From: Streptomyces bacillaris
GTDB lineage: Bacteria > Actinomycetota > Actinomycetes > Streptomycetales > Streptomycetaceae
Length of the DNA: 64,000 bases
Reading direction: 5' to 3'
Assembly (NCBI RefSeq): GCF_003268675.1
Contig: NZ_CP029378.1
Coordinates: forward strand, 2,790,001 to 2,854,000
The number at the start of each line of letters is the position of its first letter. Within the stretch, counting starts at the first letter, position 1. Under the pieces are notes generated by a model. That model was given only the letters and a program-made list of their open reading frames with translations. It was not told where the DNA came from and ran no database searches. Made by a program: the position numbers and the translations under genes. Below are positions 43,201 to 50,538 of the stretch, piece after piece.

Positions 43201-43618
43201 GGGCGACGCCTCCTACAAGCTCACCTCGTCGGTGACCCACAGCACCAAGATCGGCCGCCTCTCCACCCGGGTGGACGTCAGCTTCTCGTTCCGCTCCAAG
43301 AAGTCGAGCACCAAGCTCCCGGCCTCCACCGCCCGCTTCACCCCCGCCATCGGATCCGACGGCTACGCGAAGGCGGGCAGGACGATCTCGGTGCCGGTGA
43401 CGGTCCAGGGCTCGGCCGCCGGGAAGAACCTCAAGTCGCTGACGGCGTACGTCAGTTACAACGGCGGCAAGACCTGGAAGAAGGTCACCGTGAAGAAGGG
43501 CAAGATCTCGGTGAAGAACCCGGCGAAGGGCAAGGCCATCTCCTTCGCCGCCGACATCACCGACAAGAAGGGCAACAAGTCCTCGGTGAAGATCTACAAC
43601 GCCTACCTGGGCAAGTGA
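40262..43618 (+). CDS. Large secreted subtilisin-family serine protease (S8)
   Basis: About 1118 aa from TTG 40262 (after AGGGGGAG); GTG at 40220 or 40274 are alternatives. A signal peptide (VPAVAAAVAVALAAGMTTPAAA) and a propeptide of about 170 residues precede the catalytic domain. D241 (AVLDTGVDGNHADLKG), H273 (GHGTHVASIAAGSG) and S452 (SGTSMATPHVAGAAALL) form the triad. The C-terminal 600 residues are beta-rich, Ig-like and Lys-rich, ending KIYNAYLGK, as in other large streptomycete subtilases of about 1100-1250 aa. No sortase motif is seen. It probably degrades extracellular protein. An inverted repeat CCTCTG-N16-CAGAGG at 40208-40235 lies upstream. Confidence 0.9.
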   Translation: MRRHVNRAGVPAVAAAVAVALAAGMTTPAAAQPVRPAAAGPAASGLPGKAVHQLTLITGDRVSVDAEGRVVGFAPAQGRAGIPVRKQIRDGRTLVIPADAQRLIASGKLDRRLFDITELNRPENRRAQKKDLRLIVSYQGAQSARAKADVRDAGATRIGRSLPSLNAQSVATPKEDAPSLWEALTSEQAGSPQRTTAAGIDRVWLDGKRKVALDRSVAQIGTPAAWQAGYTGKGVKIAVLDTGVDGNHADLKGKIAAAKNFSSSRDLKDRVGHGTHVASIAAGSGARSGGKFKGVAPDAKLLAGKVLGDDGFGDDSGILAGMEWAVAQGADIVNLSLGGMDTPEVDALEAAVNRLSAKSGVLFAIAAGNEGDGAGTIGSPGSADAALTVGAVDVKDKLAGFSSRGPRVGDGAVKPDVTAPGVDITAASAPGSEIALEVGEKPAGYTTISGTSMATPHVAGAAALLKQQHPDWKNTQLKSVLAASAKPGAYTPFQQGVGRIAVDRALAQTVVSDQVSVSFGVQQWPHTDDVPVTRNITYRNLGTADVTLDLKVTGTGPKGKPAPAGFFTLGAQQVTVPAGGTAQVALTADTRLGGAETGAYSAYVVGTGGGQSVRTAAAVDRERESYDVTLKAIGRTGKAPAGADFSLGDLGGTADGASFTAPFKNGVAKVRVPKGTYVLDSDIVTDRKKPNHIDWLAQPKLAVTKNTTITLDARKAKPINITLPVKGAKVRSLQSEFSISTKHAEATYSWMVGAGDSLRTAHLGPKITDGSLTQRWAGSWNTGAAGDYNTVSGGRVQQLGTGYSRTYKANQFATVKLTMGAGAVKKKTGMVYPMAELPGGYGLFGSPATQSLPGVRTIRLSTTDKARWTLDFSQVGGKDADGFPVYDAGYIAGDTVAYQGGKTYTRTVNTGVFGPRLTRDDGIYRDGNEIAAVLPVLADGKGNEGGMQLTSVTTVLHRNGKKFAQNTDPLQGWEPFQVPAGDASYKLTSSVTHSTKIGRLSTRVDVSFSFRSKKSSTKLPASTARFTPAIGSDGYAKAGRTISVPVTVQGSAAGKNLKSLTAYVSYNGGKTWKKVTVKKGKISVKNPAKGKAISFAADITDKKGNKSSVKIYNAYLGK

Positions 43619-43653
43619 CCTTCCAGGAGCGGTAGTTCCCCCCGCACGACGGT

Positions 43654-43689
43654 GGCCCGCCGCACGGAGAAGGTTCCGTGCGGCGGGCC
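43654..43689. terminator. Perfect hairpin between convergent protease and Uma2 genes
   Basis: GGCCCGCCGCACGGA (43654-43668) and TCCGTGCGGCGGGCC (43675-43689) pair over 15 bp with a 6-base loop. Confidence 0.88.
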
Positions 43690-43727
43690 GCTCGCGTGTG
43701 TCATCGACAGGAGTGGCGGAAGCGGCC

Positions 43728-44318
43728 TCAGCTGACCGGGAAGACGCCCGTGTCCAGGTCGAGTCCGAACGGTTCGGGGAGGCTGATCTTCCCGCCGTAC
43801 TCGACCGTTTCCAGCACCCGGTACGTGCCGCCCTCCGGCTCCCCGTAGAGCGTCGCGGTCGGGCGGCCGGAGTGCCAGGGGTCGAGGAGCAGGAACAGCT
43901 CCACCCCGGCCTTGGCGTATCCGTTGACCTTGCTGACGCGGTCGTGGTTGGCGTTGGCGCGGGAGGTGATCTCGACGACGAGGCGGGCTTCCTCGGCGGG
44001 GACGGTGTTCCCCGGCCCGGAGGCGGTGGCGCGGTCCACGACCACGAGGTCGGGGATGTAGATCCCACCCCGCCCCGGCAGCGAGAGGCCGAGGGTCTGG
44101 TAGATCTCCCACTCCTCCGGGATGACGGTGTAGAGCCTGCGCTGGAGCAGGGCAGCGGTGGTGTTGTGGTCCTTGGACGGTGGCGGCGACACGGTGACGA
44201 TCTCCTCGATGATCTCCACCTTGCAGCCCTCGGGTGCGTCCGTCTCCTCCCAGATCCGGACGATGTCGTCCCAGTCCTGGCCGTGGCCCGGCACGGGGTC
44301 GACGGTGAGTGCGCTCAT
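43728..44318 (-). CDS. Uma2-family (DUF820) PD-(D/E)XK nuclease-fold protein
   Basis: 196 aa. Family features in order: YEIIEEIVTVSPPPSKDHN-like N-terminus (actual KVEIIEEIVTVSPPPSKDHN), IYIPDLVVVD (catalytic Asp), ARLVVEITSRANANHDRVSKVNGYAKAGVELFLLLDP (Glu, then Lys), and a beta-rich C-terminus ending LDLDTGVFPVS. The fold is that of restriction-type endonucleases, and the active-site Asp, Glu and Lys appear complete. Streptomycetes carry many paralogues; their biological role is unknown. It is convergent with the protease gene and sits just downstream of deoA. Confidence 0.85.
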   Translation of the reverse strand: MSALTVDPVPGHGQDWDDIVRIWEETDAPEGCKVEIIEEIVTVSPPPSKDHNTTAALLQRRLYTVIPEEWEIYQTLGLSLPGRGGIYIPDLVVVDRATASGPGNTVPAEEARLVVEITSRANANHDRVSKVNGYAKAGVELFLLLDPWHSGRPTATLYGEPEGGTYRVLETVEYGGKISLPEPFGLDLDTGVFPVS

Positions 44319-44414
44319 GGCGGTCTCCTCTATCGGTACGTCACCGAGTCCAGCATGCCGAACGGGACCGGTGGCAGTCCACCGATCCCGTCACCCGTAC
44401 GGGGAAACCGCAGG

Positions 44415-45692
44415 TCAGGCAATACGTTCCCGCACCACCGGCAGCGGGGCGAACGACGTGCCCGCCGGGGCGATGTCGTACGCGTCCGGGAGGGCCTTGA
44501 GGGCGTAGTCGAACTTCTCCGGGGTGTCCGTGTGCAGCGTCATCAGGGGCTGGCCCTCGGTGACGGTGTCGCCGGGCTTGGCGTGGAGTTCGACGCCCGC
44601 GCCCGCCTGCACCGGGTCCTCCTTGCGGGCGCGGCCCGCGCCCAGGCGCCAGGCGGCGACGCCGACGCCGTAGGCGTCCAGGCGGGTGAGGACGCCGGAG
44701 GCGGGGGCCGTGATGATGTGGTGCTCGCGGGCGGTGGGGAGGGGGGCGTCCGGGTCGCCGCCCTGGGCGGAGATCATGCGGCGCCAGACGTCCATCGCGG
44801 AGCCGTCGGAGAGCGCCTTCTCGGGATCGGCGTCCTTGAGGCCTGCGGCGTCCAGCATCTCGCGGGCCAGGGCGAGGGTCAGGTCGACGACGTCCTGGGG
44901 GCCGCCACCGGCGAGGACCTCGACCGACTCCCGCACCTCCAGGGCGTTGCCCGCGGTGAGGCCGAGCGGGGTCGACATGTCGGTGAGCAGGGCGACCGTG
45001 CGGACGCCGCTGTCCGTGCCGAGCGCGACCATGGTGGAGGCCAGCTCGCGGGCGTCCTCGATGGTCTTCATGAAGGCGCCGGAGCCGACCTTGACGTCCA
45101 GGACGAGCGCCCCGGTGCCCTCCGCGATCTTCTTGGACATGATCGAGCTGGCGATGAGCGGGATCGCCTCGACGGTGCCGGTGACATCGCGCAGCGCGTA
45201 GAGCTTCTTGTCGGCGGGGGCGAGTCCGTCACCGGCGGCGCAGATGACCGCGCCGGTGGTGTCGAGGACGTTCAGCATCTCCTCGTTGGAGATGTGGGCC
45301 CGCCAGCCGGGGATGGACTCCAGCTTGTCCAGGGTGCCGCCGGTGTGGCCGAGGCCCCGGCCGCTGAGCTGCGGCACGGCGGCGCCGCACGCGGCGACCA
45401 GCGGGGCGAGCGGCAGGGTGATCTTGTCGCCGACGCCGCCGGTGGAGTGCTTGTCGGTGGTGGGGCGGGAGAGCGCTCGGAAGTTCATCCGCTCGCCGGA
45501 GGCGATCATCGCGGCGGTCCAGCGGGCGATCTCGGTGCGGTTCATGCCGTTGAGCAGGATCGCCATGGCGAGGGCGGACATCTGCTCGTCGGCGACCTCG
45601 CCGCGGGTGTACGCGTCGATGACCCAGTCGATCTGCTCGGGGGTCAGCTCGCCTCGGTCCCGCTTGGTGCGGATGACGGAGATGGCGTCCAT
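44415..45692 (-). CDS. deoA: Thymidine phosphorylase
   Basis: 425 aa from ATG 45692, with GGA at the usual distance. It splits thymidine or deoxyuridine with phosphate to base and deoxyribose-1-phosphate. VIRTKRDRGELTPEQIDWVIDAYTRG opens the helical domain. DKHSTGGVGDKITL and GRGLGHTGGTLDKLESIPG are the phosphate- and nucleoside-binding signatures; the last 100 residues are the C-terminal pyrimidine phosphorylase domain. Its own palindrome operator (45737-45748) separates it from cdd, so it can be expressed apart from the importer operon. Confidence 0.94.
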   Translation of the reverse strand: MDAISVIRTKRDRGELTPEQIDWVIDAYTRGEVADEQMSALAMAILLNGMNRTEIARWTAAMIASGERMNFRALSRPTTDKHSTGGVGDKITLPLAPLVAACGAAVPQLSGRGLGHTGGTLDKLESIPGWRAHISNEEMLNVLDTTGAVICAAGDGLAPADKKLYALRDVTGTVEAIPLIASSIMSKKIAEGTGALVLDVKVGSGAFMKTIEDARELASTMVALGTDSGVRTVALLTDMSTPLGLTAGNALEVRESVEVLAGGGPQDVVDLTLALAREMLDAAGLKDADPEKALSDGSAMDVWRRMISAQGGDPDAPLPTAREHHIITAPASGVLTRLDAYGVGVAAWRLGAGRARKEDPVQAGAGVELHAKPGDTVTEGQPLMTLHTDTPEKFDYALKALPDAYDIAPAGTSFAPLPVVRERIA

Positions 45693-45733
45693 GGGAGTCC
45701 TTCCGGCCGGTGCGTACGCAAGAGTCCTCGTTG

Positions 45734-45748
45734 ACTCTACGCGCATAG
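45734..45748 (-). promoter_or_regulatory. deoA promoter with nucleoside-regulon palindrome
   Basis: On the minus strand CTATGCGCGTAG (45748-45737, 11 of 12 matches to the consensus) overlaps a -10 box TAGAGT (45739-45734). The deoA start is 42 bases further on, behind a leader with a ribosome site, unlike the leaderless PNP, deoC and add. Confidence 0.65.
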
Positions 45749-45808
45749 AGAGGGGAAAGGACGGTGGCCCTTCCAGGAGGGGAAGGGCCACCGCCGGAGA
45801 ATACGGGG

Positions 45809-46231
45809 TCAGCCGAGGTGCTGCGGGCCGAACGACTGCGGCAGCATCTCGTCCAGCGTGCGGCGCCCGTCGGGCGTCTCCAGGAGGAGTCCGGGGCCCC
45901 CGAACTCGTACAGGAGCTGCCTGCACCGGCCGCACGGCACCAGGATCGACCCGGTGCCGTCCACGCAGGTGAAATGGGTCAGCCGGCCGCCGCCGGTCGC
46001 CTGGAGGGTGGAGACCAGACCGCATTCGGCGCAGAGCGAGAGGCCGTAGGAGGCGTTCTCGACGTTGCAGCCGGTGATCGTGCGGCCGTCGTCCACCCGG
46101 GCGGCGACCCCGACCGGGAAGCCCGAGTAGGGGGCGTACGCCCGGGACATCGCGTCCCGGGCCGCCGCCCGCAGGGCCTCCCAGTCGGACTCGTCGAAGA
46201 GCACGGCGGGTTCGGAGGCGGGCGAGGTCAC
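45809..46231 (-). CDS. cdd: Cytidine deaminase
   Basis: 140 aa, the tetrameric short form. It converts (deoxy)cytidine to (deoxy)uridine. Zinc ligands are C67 (in LCAEC with the catalytic E69), C100 and C103 (VPCGRCRQ). AYAPYSGFPVGVAARVDDG and GCNVENASYG are the nucleoside-binding parts. Its start overlaps the end of the upstream permease gene by four bases, so it is translationally coupled and belongs to the nucleoside importer operon. Confidence 0.94.
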   Translation of the reverse strand: MTSPASEPAVLFDESDWEALRAAARDAMSRAYAPYSGFPVGVAARVDDGRTITGCNVENASYGLSLCAECGLVSTLQATGGGRLTHFTCVDGTGSILVPCGRCRQLLYEFGGPGLLLETPDGRRTLDEMLPQSFGPQHLG

Positions 46232-47490
46232 TTGCCCTCGCCCTTCCGATAGGGCACGCCGTCCGCCTTCGGCATCCGTAGCCGCTGCGCGGCGAGCGAG
46301 AGGACCAGCAGCGTGGTGACGTACGGAGCGGCGTCGACGAACTGGCTGGGCACCTGGTCGGTCAGCAGGTACCAGGTGAACAGCAGCGCCGAGACGGCCG
46401 CCGAGATCACCGCGGCGACGTACTTCTTCTTGTAGAGCTGCCAGAACACCGCGATGACCAGCAGGATCGCCAGCAGGAGCAGCATCGCGTGGACGTTCTC
46501 CGCGCCGCCGCGCAGCTTGAGGCTGTCGGTGAAGCCGAAGAGTCCGGCGCCCAGCGCCATCCCGCCCGGCATCCAGTTGCCGAAGATCATGGCGGCGAGG
46601 CCGATGTAGCCGCGGCCGCCGGTCTGGCCCTCCTGGTAGATGCCGGTGGCGACGATCGCGAGGAACGCGCCGCCGAGGCCCGCGAGCCCGCCGGAGACGG
46701 TGACGGCGATGTACTTGTACTTGTACACGTTGACGCCGAGCGTCTCGGCGGCCACCGGGGACTCACCGCAGGAGCGCAGCCGCAGCCCGAACGGGGTGCG
46801 CCACAGGATCCACCAGGTGGCGGGGATCAGCAGGAGCGCGAGCAGGGTCAGCAGGGAGAGGCCGGTGACCAGGCCGCCGAGGATGCCCGCGACGTCGGAG
46901 ACCAGGAACCAGTGGTGCTGCTGGATGTCCCGCAGCCAGTCCGAGAGCCCCGGGATGGTGATCTTGTCGATCGGGTCGATGCGCGGGGACTGCTTGGAGG
47001 AGCCGCCCTGCACGCCGTCGAAGGCGAAGTTGGAGAGGTAGCGGGTGACACCGACGGCGAGGATGTTGATCGCCACACCGGAGACGATGTGGTTGACGCC
47101 GAAGGTGACGGTGATGATCGCGTGGAGCAGACCGCCGAGGCAGCCGCCGATGATGCCGAAGAGGACACCCATCCACGGGCCCCACTGGAACCCGGCCCAG
47201 GCACCGAACCAGGTGCCGAGGATCATCATGCCTTCGAGACCGATGTTGACGACGCCGGCGCGCTCGGCCCAGAGGCCGCCGAGCCCGGCGAGGCCGATCG
47301 GCACGGCGAGTTCCAGGGCACCGGCGACCTGGCCGACCGAGGTGATGTCGTCGGCGCCGCTGATGAGGCGGACGAGCGAGACGAGGGCGAGGCCGCCCGC
47401 GATGATGAGCAGGACGACGGGCAGGGTGAGCTTGCGGCGGCCGCCCTTCAGCGGGGCGGGGCGTGCGGCGATGGCTTTGCTGGTGCTCAC
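46228..47490 (-). CDS. Nucleoside ABC transporter permease (NupQ/BmpC type)
   Basis: 420 aa, about ten membrane helices in the BPD_transp_2 (LivHM/RbsC-like) fold: KLTLPVVLLIIAGGLALVSLVRL, VPIGLAGLGGLWAERAGVVNIGLEGMMILGTWFGAW, and YIAVTVSGGLAGLGGAFLAI with GQTGGRGYIGLAAMIFGNW. AERAGVVNIGLEGMM is a signature of the guanosine/purine nucleoside permeases (YufQ, NupQ). It overlaps cdd downstream and the other permease upstream by four bases each. It should form the channel with its partner permease. Confidence 0.92.
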   Translation of the reverse strand: MSTSKAIAARPAPLKGGRRKLTLPVVLLIIAGGLALVSLVRLISGADDITSVGQVAGALELAVPIGLAGLGGLWAERAGVVNIGLEGMMILGTWFGAWAGFQWGPWMGVLFGIIGGCLGGLLHAIITVTFGVNHIVSGVAINILAVGVTRYLSNFAFDGVQGGSSKQSPRIDPIDKITIPGLSDWLRDIQQHHWFLVSDVAGILGGLVTGLSLLTLLALLLIPATWWILWRTPFGLRLRSCGESPVAAETLGVNVYKYKYIAVTVSGGLAGLGGAFLAIVATGIYQEGQTGGRGYIGLAAMIFGNWMPGGMALGAGLFGFTDSLKLRGGAENVHAMLLLLAILLVIAVFWQLYKKKYVAAVISAAVSALLFTWYLLTDQVPSQFVDAAPYVTTLLVLSLAAQRLRMPKADGVPYRKGEGK

Positions 47491-48605
47491 AGGGCCGCCT
47501 CCTTCTCGGTCTTGATGGCATGGCCGGCGGCGAGTTCCTCGCCGACCTTCTGCTGCTGGCGGCGGACGCCGTAGCGGCGTACCAGCTCGTAGGAGACGAC
47601 GACCGAGATCACGATCAGGCCCTGCATGATCGTGGCGATCTCCTTCTCGTACCCGTACTGGTCGAGCGAGGCCGACGACTTGTCCAGGAAGGCGATGAGC
47701 AGGGCGCTGAAGGCGATGCCGAGCGGGTTGTTGCGGCCCAGCAGCGCGATGGTGATACCGGTGAAGCCGATACCGGTGGGGAAGTCGAGACTGTAGGTGT
47801 GGGTGTCACCGAGCAGCGTCGGCAGCCCCGCGAGACCCGCGACCGCGCCGGAGATCAGCATCGAGGTGAGGATCATCTTCTTGGCGTCCACACCGGAGGC
47901 CTGGGCCGCGCTGGAGCTGGCGCCGGTGGCGCGCAGGTCGAAGCCGAAGCGGGTGCGGTTGAGGATGAACCAGTAGAGCAGGCCGCAGCCGGCCGCGACG
48001 AAGGTGAAGCCGTAGATCTCGCCGGCCCCGTCGCCCATCGGCAGCCCCGGGAACCAGCCGGACTCCGCGATCTCACCGGTGGTGAGGTTGTTGGAGCCCG
48101 GGGGCTGCTCGCCGAAGTTCTTCGGCAGGATCAGCCAGGCGATCAGCGCGGTGGCGATCGAGTTGAGCATGATCGTCGAGACGACCTCGCTCACCCCGCG
48201 GCTGGTCTTGAGGAAGCCCGCGATGCCGGACCAGAAGGCGCCCACGAGCATCGCGACGATCACGATGAGCGCGATGTGCAGCGGGCCGGGCAGGCTGACG
48301 CTGGCGCCGACCAGAGCGGACATCATGGCGGCGAGGCGGTACTGCCCGTCGACGCCGATGTTGAAGAGGTTCATGCGAAAGCCGACGGCGACCGCGAGGG
48401 CGGCGAGGTAGTACGTACCCGCCTGGTTGATGATCAGGACCTGGACGTCCACGTAGGACGCCGAGTCGAACATGATCCGGTACGGCTCGAAGGGGTTGCG
48501 GCCGGAGGCGAGCAGCACCACGGTCGTCAGCGCGAGGGCCACGACCAGGGCGAGCACCGGGCCGGCGAAGCCCAGGATCAGCCGGTCCTTGTCGAATTTC
48601 TTCAT
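47487..48605 (-). CDS. Nucleoside ABC transporter permease (NupP/BmpB type)
   Basis: 372 aa in the same BPD_transp_2 family. LILGFAGPVLALVVALALTTVVLLASGRNPFEPY is the first helix and loop. LAALAVAVGFRMNLFNIGVDGQYRLAAMMSALVGA carries the FNIGVxGQ signature. STIMLNSIATALIAWLIL and LPTLLGDTHTYSLDFPTGIGFTGITIALLGRNNPLGIAFSALLIAFL complete it. It overlaps the ATPase gene upstream and the other permease downstream by four bases each, so the operon is tightly coupled. Confidence 0.92.
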   Translation of the reverse strand: MKKFDKDRLILGFAGPVLALVVALALTTVVLLASGRNPFEPYRIMFDSASYVDVQVLIINQAGTYYLAALAVAVGFRMNLFNIGVDGQYRLAAMMSALVGASVSLPGPLHIALIVIVAMLVGAFWSGIAGFLKTSRGVSEVVSTIMLNSIATALIAWLILPKNFGEQPPGSNNLTTGEIAESGWFPGLPMGDGAGEIYGFTFVAAGCGLLYWFILNRTRFGFDLRATGASSSAAQASGVDAKKMILTSMLISGAVAGLAGLPTLLGDTHTYSLDFPTGIGFTGITIALLGRNNPLGIAFSALLIAFLDKSSASLDQYGYEKEIATIMQGLIVISVVVSYELVRRYGVRRQQQKVGEELAAGHAIKTEKEAAL

Positions 48606-50134
48606 CGGGCCTCGTCCTCCGGGCTTTCGAGGTGACCGGTGGCGGCGCCGGTCATGGCCGAGCCCAGTTCCTCCGGGGTGATGGTGGCCGGGTCGGCGTC
48701 GGCGACCAGCCGGCCGCGGTACATGACGCGCAGGGTGTCGGAGAGCCCGATCAGCTCGTCCAGGTCGGCCGAGATCAGCAGGACGGCTAGTCCTTCGCGG
48801 CGGGCCTCGCGGATCTGGTCCCAGATCTGCGCCTGGGCGCCGACGTCCACGCCCCGGGTGGGGTGGGCGGCGATCAGGAGCTTGGGGGCGTGGCTCATCT
48901 CGCGGCCGACGATCAGCTTCTGCTGGTTGCCGCCGGAGAGCGAGGCCGCGGTGACCTCGATGCCGGGGGTGCGGACGTCGTACTCGCGCACGATCCGCTC
49001 GGTGTCGGTGCGGGCCGCCCTGTTGTCCAGCAGCCAGCCGCGGCTGTTGGGCTTCTCGGTGACGTGGCCGAGGATGCGGTTCTCCCAGAGCGGGGCCTCC
49101 AGCAGGACGCCGTGGCGGTGGCGGTCCTCGGGGATGTAGCCGATGCCCGACTCGCGGCGCTTGCGGGTGGGGGCGTGCGAGATGTCGGCGGTGTCGAGCG
49201 TGATCACCCCGCCGTCCGGGTCGCGCAGGCCCATCAGGGCCTCGATCAGCTCGGTCTGCCCGTTGCCCTCGACGCCCGCGATGCCGAGGACCTCACCCTT
49301 GTGGATGGTGAAGTCGACGCCCGCGAGGACGTCGCGGACGGTGCCGTCGGGGTCGGTGACGGTGAGCGAGAGGTCCTGGACGCGCAGCATGGGCACGTCG
49401 GTGACGGTGGACTCGCGGGTCTCCGGCGAGGGCAGCTCGCTGCCGACCATCAGCTCGGCGAGCTGCTTGGTCGTGGTGGTGGCCGGGTCGGCGGTGCCCA
49501 CCGTCGTACCGCGGCGGATCACCGTGATGTCGTCGGCGACCGAGAGGACCTCGCCCAGCTTGTGCGAGATGAAGATGACGGTCAGGCCCTCGGCCTTCAG
49601 CTCACGCAGGTTGGCGAAGAGGGCGTCGACCTCCTGCGGCACGAGGACCGCGGTCGGCTCGTCCAGGATGAGGATGCGGGCGCCCCGGTAGAGGACCTTG
49701 AGGATCTCCACGCGCTGCCGGTCGGCGACCCCGAGGTCCTCGACGAGCACGTCGGGCCGGATGCCGAGCCCGTACGCGTCGGAGATCTCCTTGATCTTCT
49801 TACGGGCGCCGGAGCCGATGCCGTGCAGCTTCTCGCCGCCGAGGACCACGTTCTCCAGGACGGTGAAGTTGTCGGCGAGCATGAAGTGCTGGTGCACCAT
49901 GCCGATGCCGCGCTCGATGGCCTCACCGGGGTTGGAGAACGAGACCTGCTCACCGTTGATGGCGATGGTGCCCTCGTCCGGCTTCTGCATGCCGTAGAGG
50001 ATCTTCATCAGGGTGGACTTGCCGGCACCGTTCTCCCCGACGAGGGCGTGCACGGTGCCCTTGCCGATGGTGATGTCGATGTCGTGGTTGGCGACGACGC
50101 CGGGGAAGCGCTTGGTGATGCCGTGCACTTCCAC
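48602..50134 (-). CDS. Nucleoside ABC transporter ATPase, tandem nucleotide-binding domains
   Basis: 510 aa from GTG 50134. Domain 1 has Walker A GENGAGKST (33-41), a signature in LGVADRQRVEILKVLYRGARILILDEPTAVL and Walker B ILILDEPTA. Domain 2 has the degenerate Walker A GVEGNGQTEL and SGGNQQKLIVGREMSHAPKLLIAAHPTRGVDVG, as in RbsA- and BmpA-linked ATPases. The GTG has no ribosome site. AAGGAG (50175-50170) lies eight bases before an in-frame ATC at 50161, nine codons upstream, so a non-canonical start there is possible (adds nine residues, ATC-AAC-GCG-TCC...). It heads the operon ATPase, permease, permease, cdd and is preceded by a palindrome operator. Confidence 0.92.
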   Translation of the reverse strand: MEVHGITKRFPGVVANHDIDITIGKGTVHALVGENGAGKSTLMKILYGMQKPDEGTIAINGEQVSFSNPGEAIERGIGMVHQHFMLADNFTVLENVVLGGEKLHGIGSGARKKIKEISDAYGLGIRPDVLVEDLGVADRQRVEILKVLYRGARILILDEPTAVLVPQEVDALFANLRELKAEGLTVIFISHKLGEVLSVADDITVIRRGTTVGTADPATTTTKQLAELMVGSELPSPETRESTVTDVPMLRVQDLSLTVTDPDGTVRDVLAGVDFTIHKGEVLGIAGVEGNGQTELIEALMGLRDPDGGVITLDTADISHAPTRKRRESGIGYIPEDRHRHGVLLEAPLWENRILGHVTEKPNSRGWLLDNRAARTDTERIVREYDVRTPGIEVTAASLSGGNQQKLIVGREMSHAPKLLIAAHPTRGVDVGAQAQIWDQIREARREGLAVLLISADLDELIGLSDTLRVMYRGRLVADADPATITPEELGSAMTGAATGHLESPEDEAR

Positions 50135-50228
50135 GGCGGGGGGGCTGCTGGACGCGTTGATGACGCACTCTCCTTGGCCGGACAGGAGCGGGGGCGGAGG
50201 GGCTGGGGGGGCTCTGGTGAGCGGGGTG

Positions 50229-50263
50229 AAGTTATCGCGCCGGAGGGCTGTCTACACGCGTAG
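50229..50263 (-). promoter_or_regulatory. Importer-operon promoter with nucleoside-regulon palindrome
   Basis: On the minus strand CTACGCGTGTAG (50263-50252, 11 of 12 matches) is followed 17 bases later by the -10 TAACTT (50234-50229), so the palindrome coincides with the -35 region. The rest of the 377-bp gap 50162-50538 holds only G/C-rich sequence and the bmpA terminator; no gene is visible. Confidence 0.65.
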
Positions 50264-50461
50264 CGCTGCCGAATCGTGAAACACAGGCGCACGTCACAGT
50301 CCGGACGCGGGGTCCGGGCCGGTAAGGAGACCTCTGCGAGAGGCGGATCTTCTTCTTCGGGTACCGCGGGTTCTTCGAGGGTGTCGCGGTGGGGCCGCGG
50401 TGGTGCTGCGGTTCCTCCGCGGCGGTACGGGCACCTCCCCGCCGTACGGGGAGGGCCCGGC

Positions 50462-50521
50462 GGCCCTGTCCGCCCGCCGCGCCGGTGTGCGGCGGGCGGG
50501 CGGACAGGGCCTGGTGCCCGA
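50462..50521 (-). terminator. Terminator of bmpA
   Basis: GGCCCTGTCCGCCCGCCGC pairs with GCGGCGGGCGG...GGACAGGGCC across an 8-base loop with a 4-base bulge on the right arm, about 17-20 bases past the bmpA stop. It separates bmpA from the ATPase operon, which therefore needs its own promoter. Confidence 0.8.
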
Positions 50522-50538
50522 GGGGCAGGCCGTCCCGG

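Noticed and set aside
40229..44068. 1279-codon open frame antisense to the subtilase
   Set aside because: It mirrors the codon bias of the protease gene, has Asp/Val/Gly/Arg-only composition and no recognisable fold.
43728..44318. Uma2 protein as part of a restriction or defence system
   Set aside because: No methylase, ATPase or toxin partner is adjacent; such genes are dispersed in streptomycete genomes.
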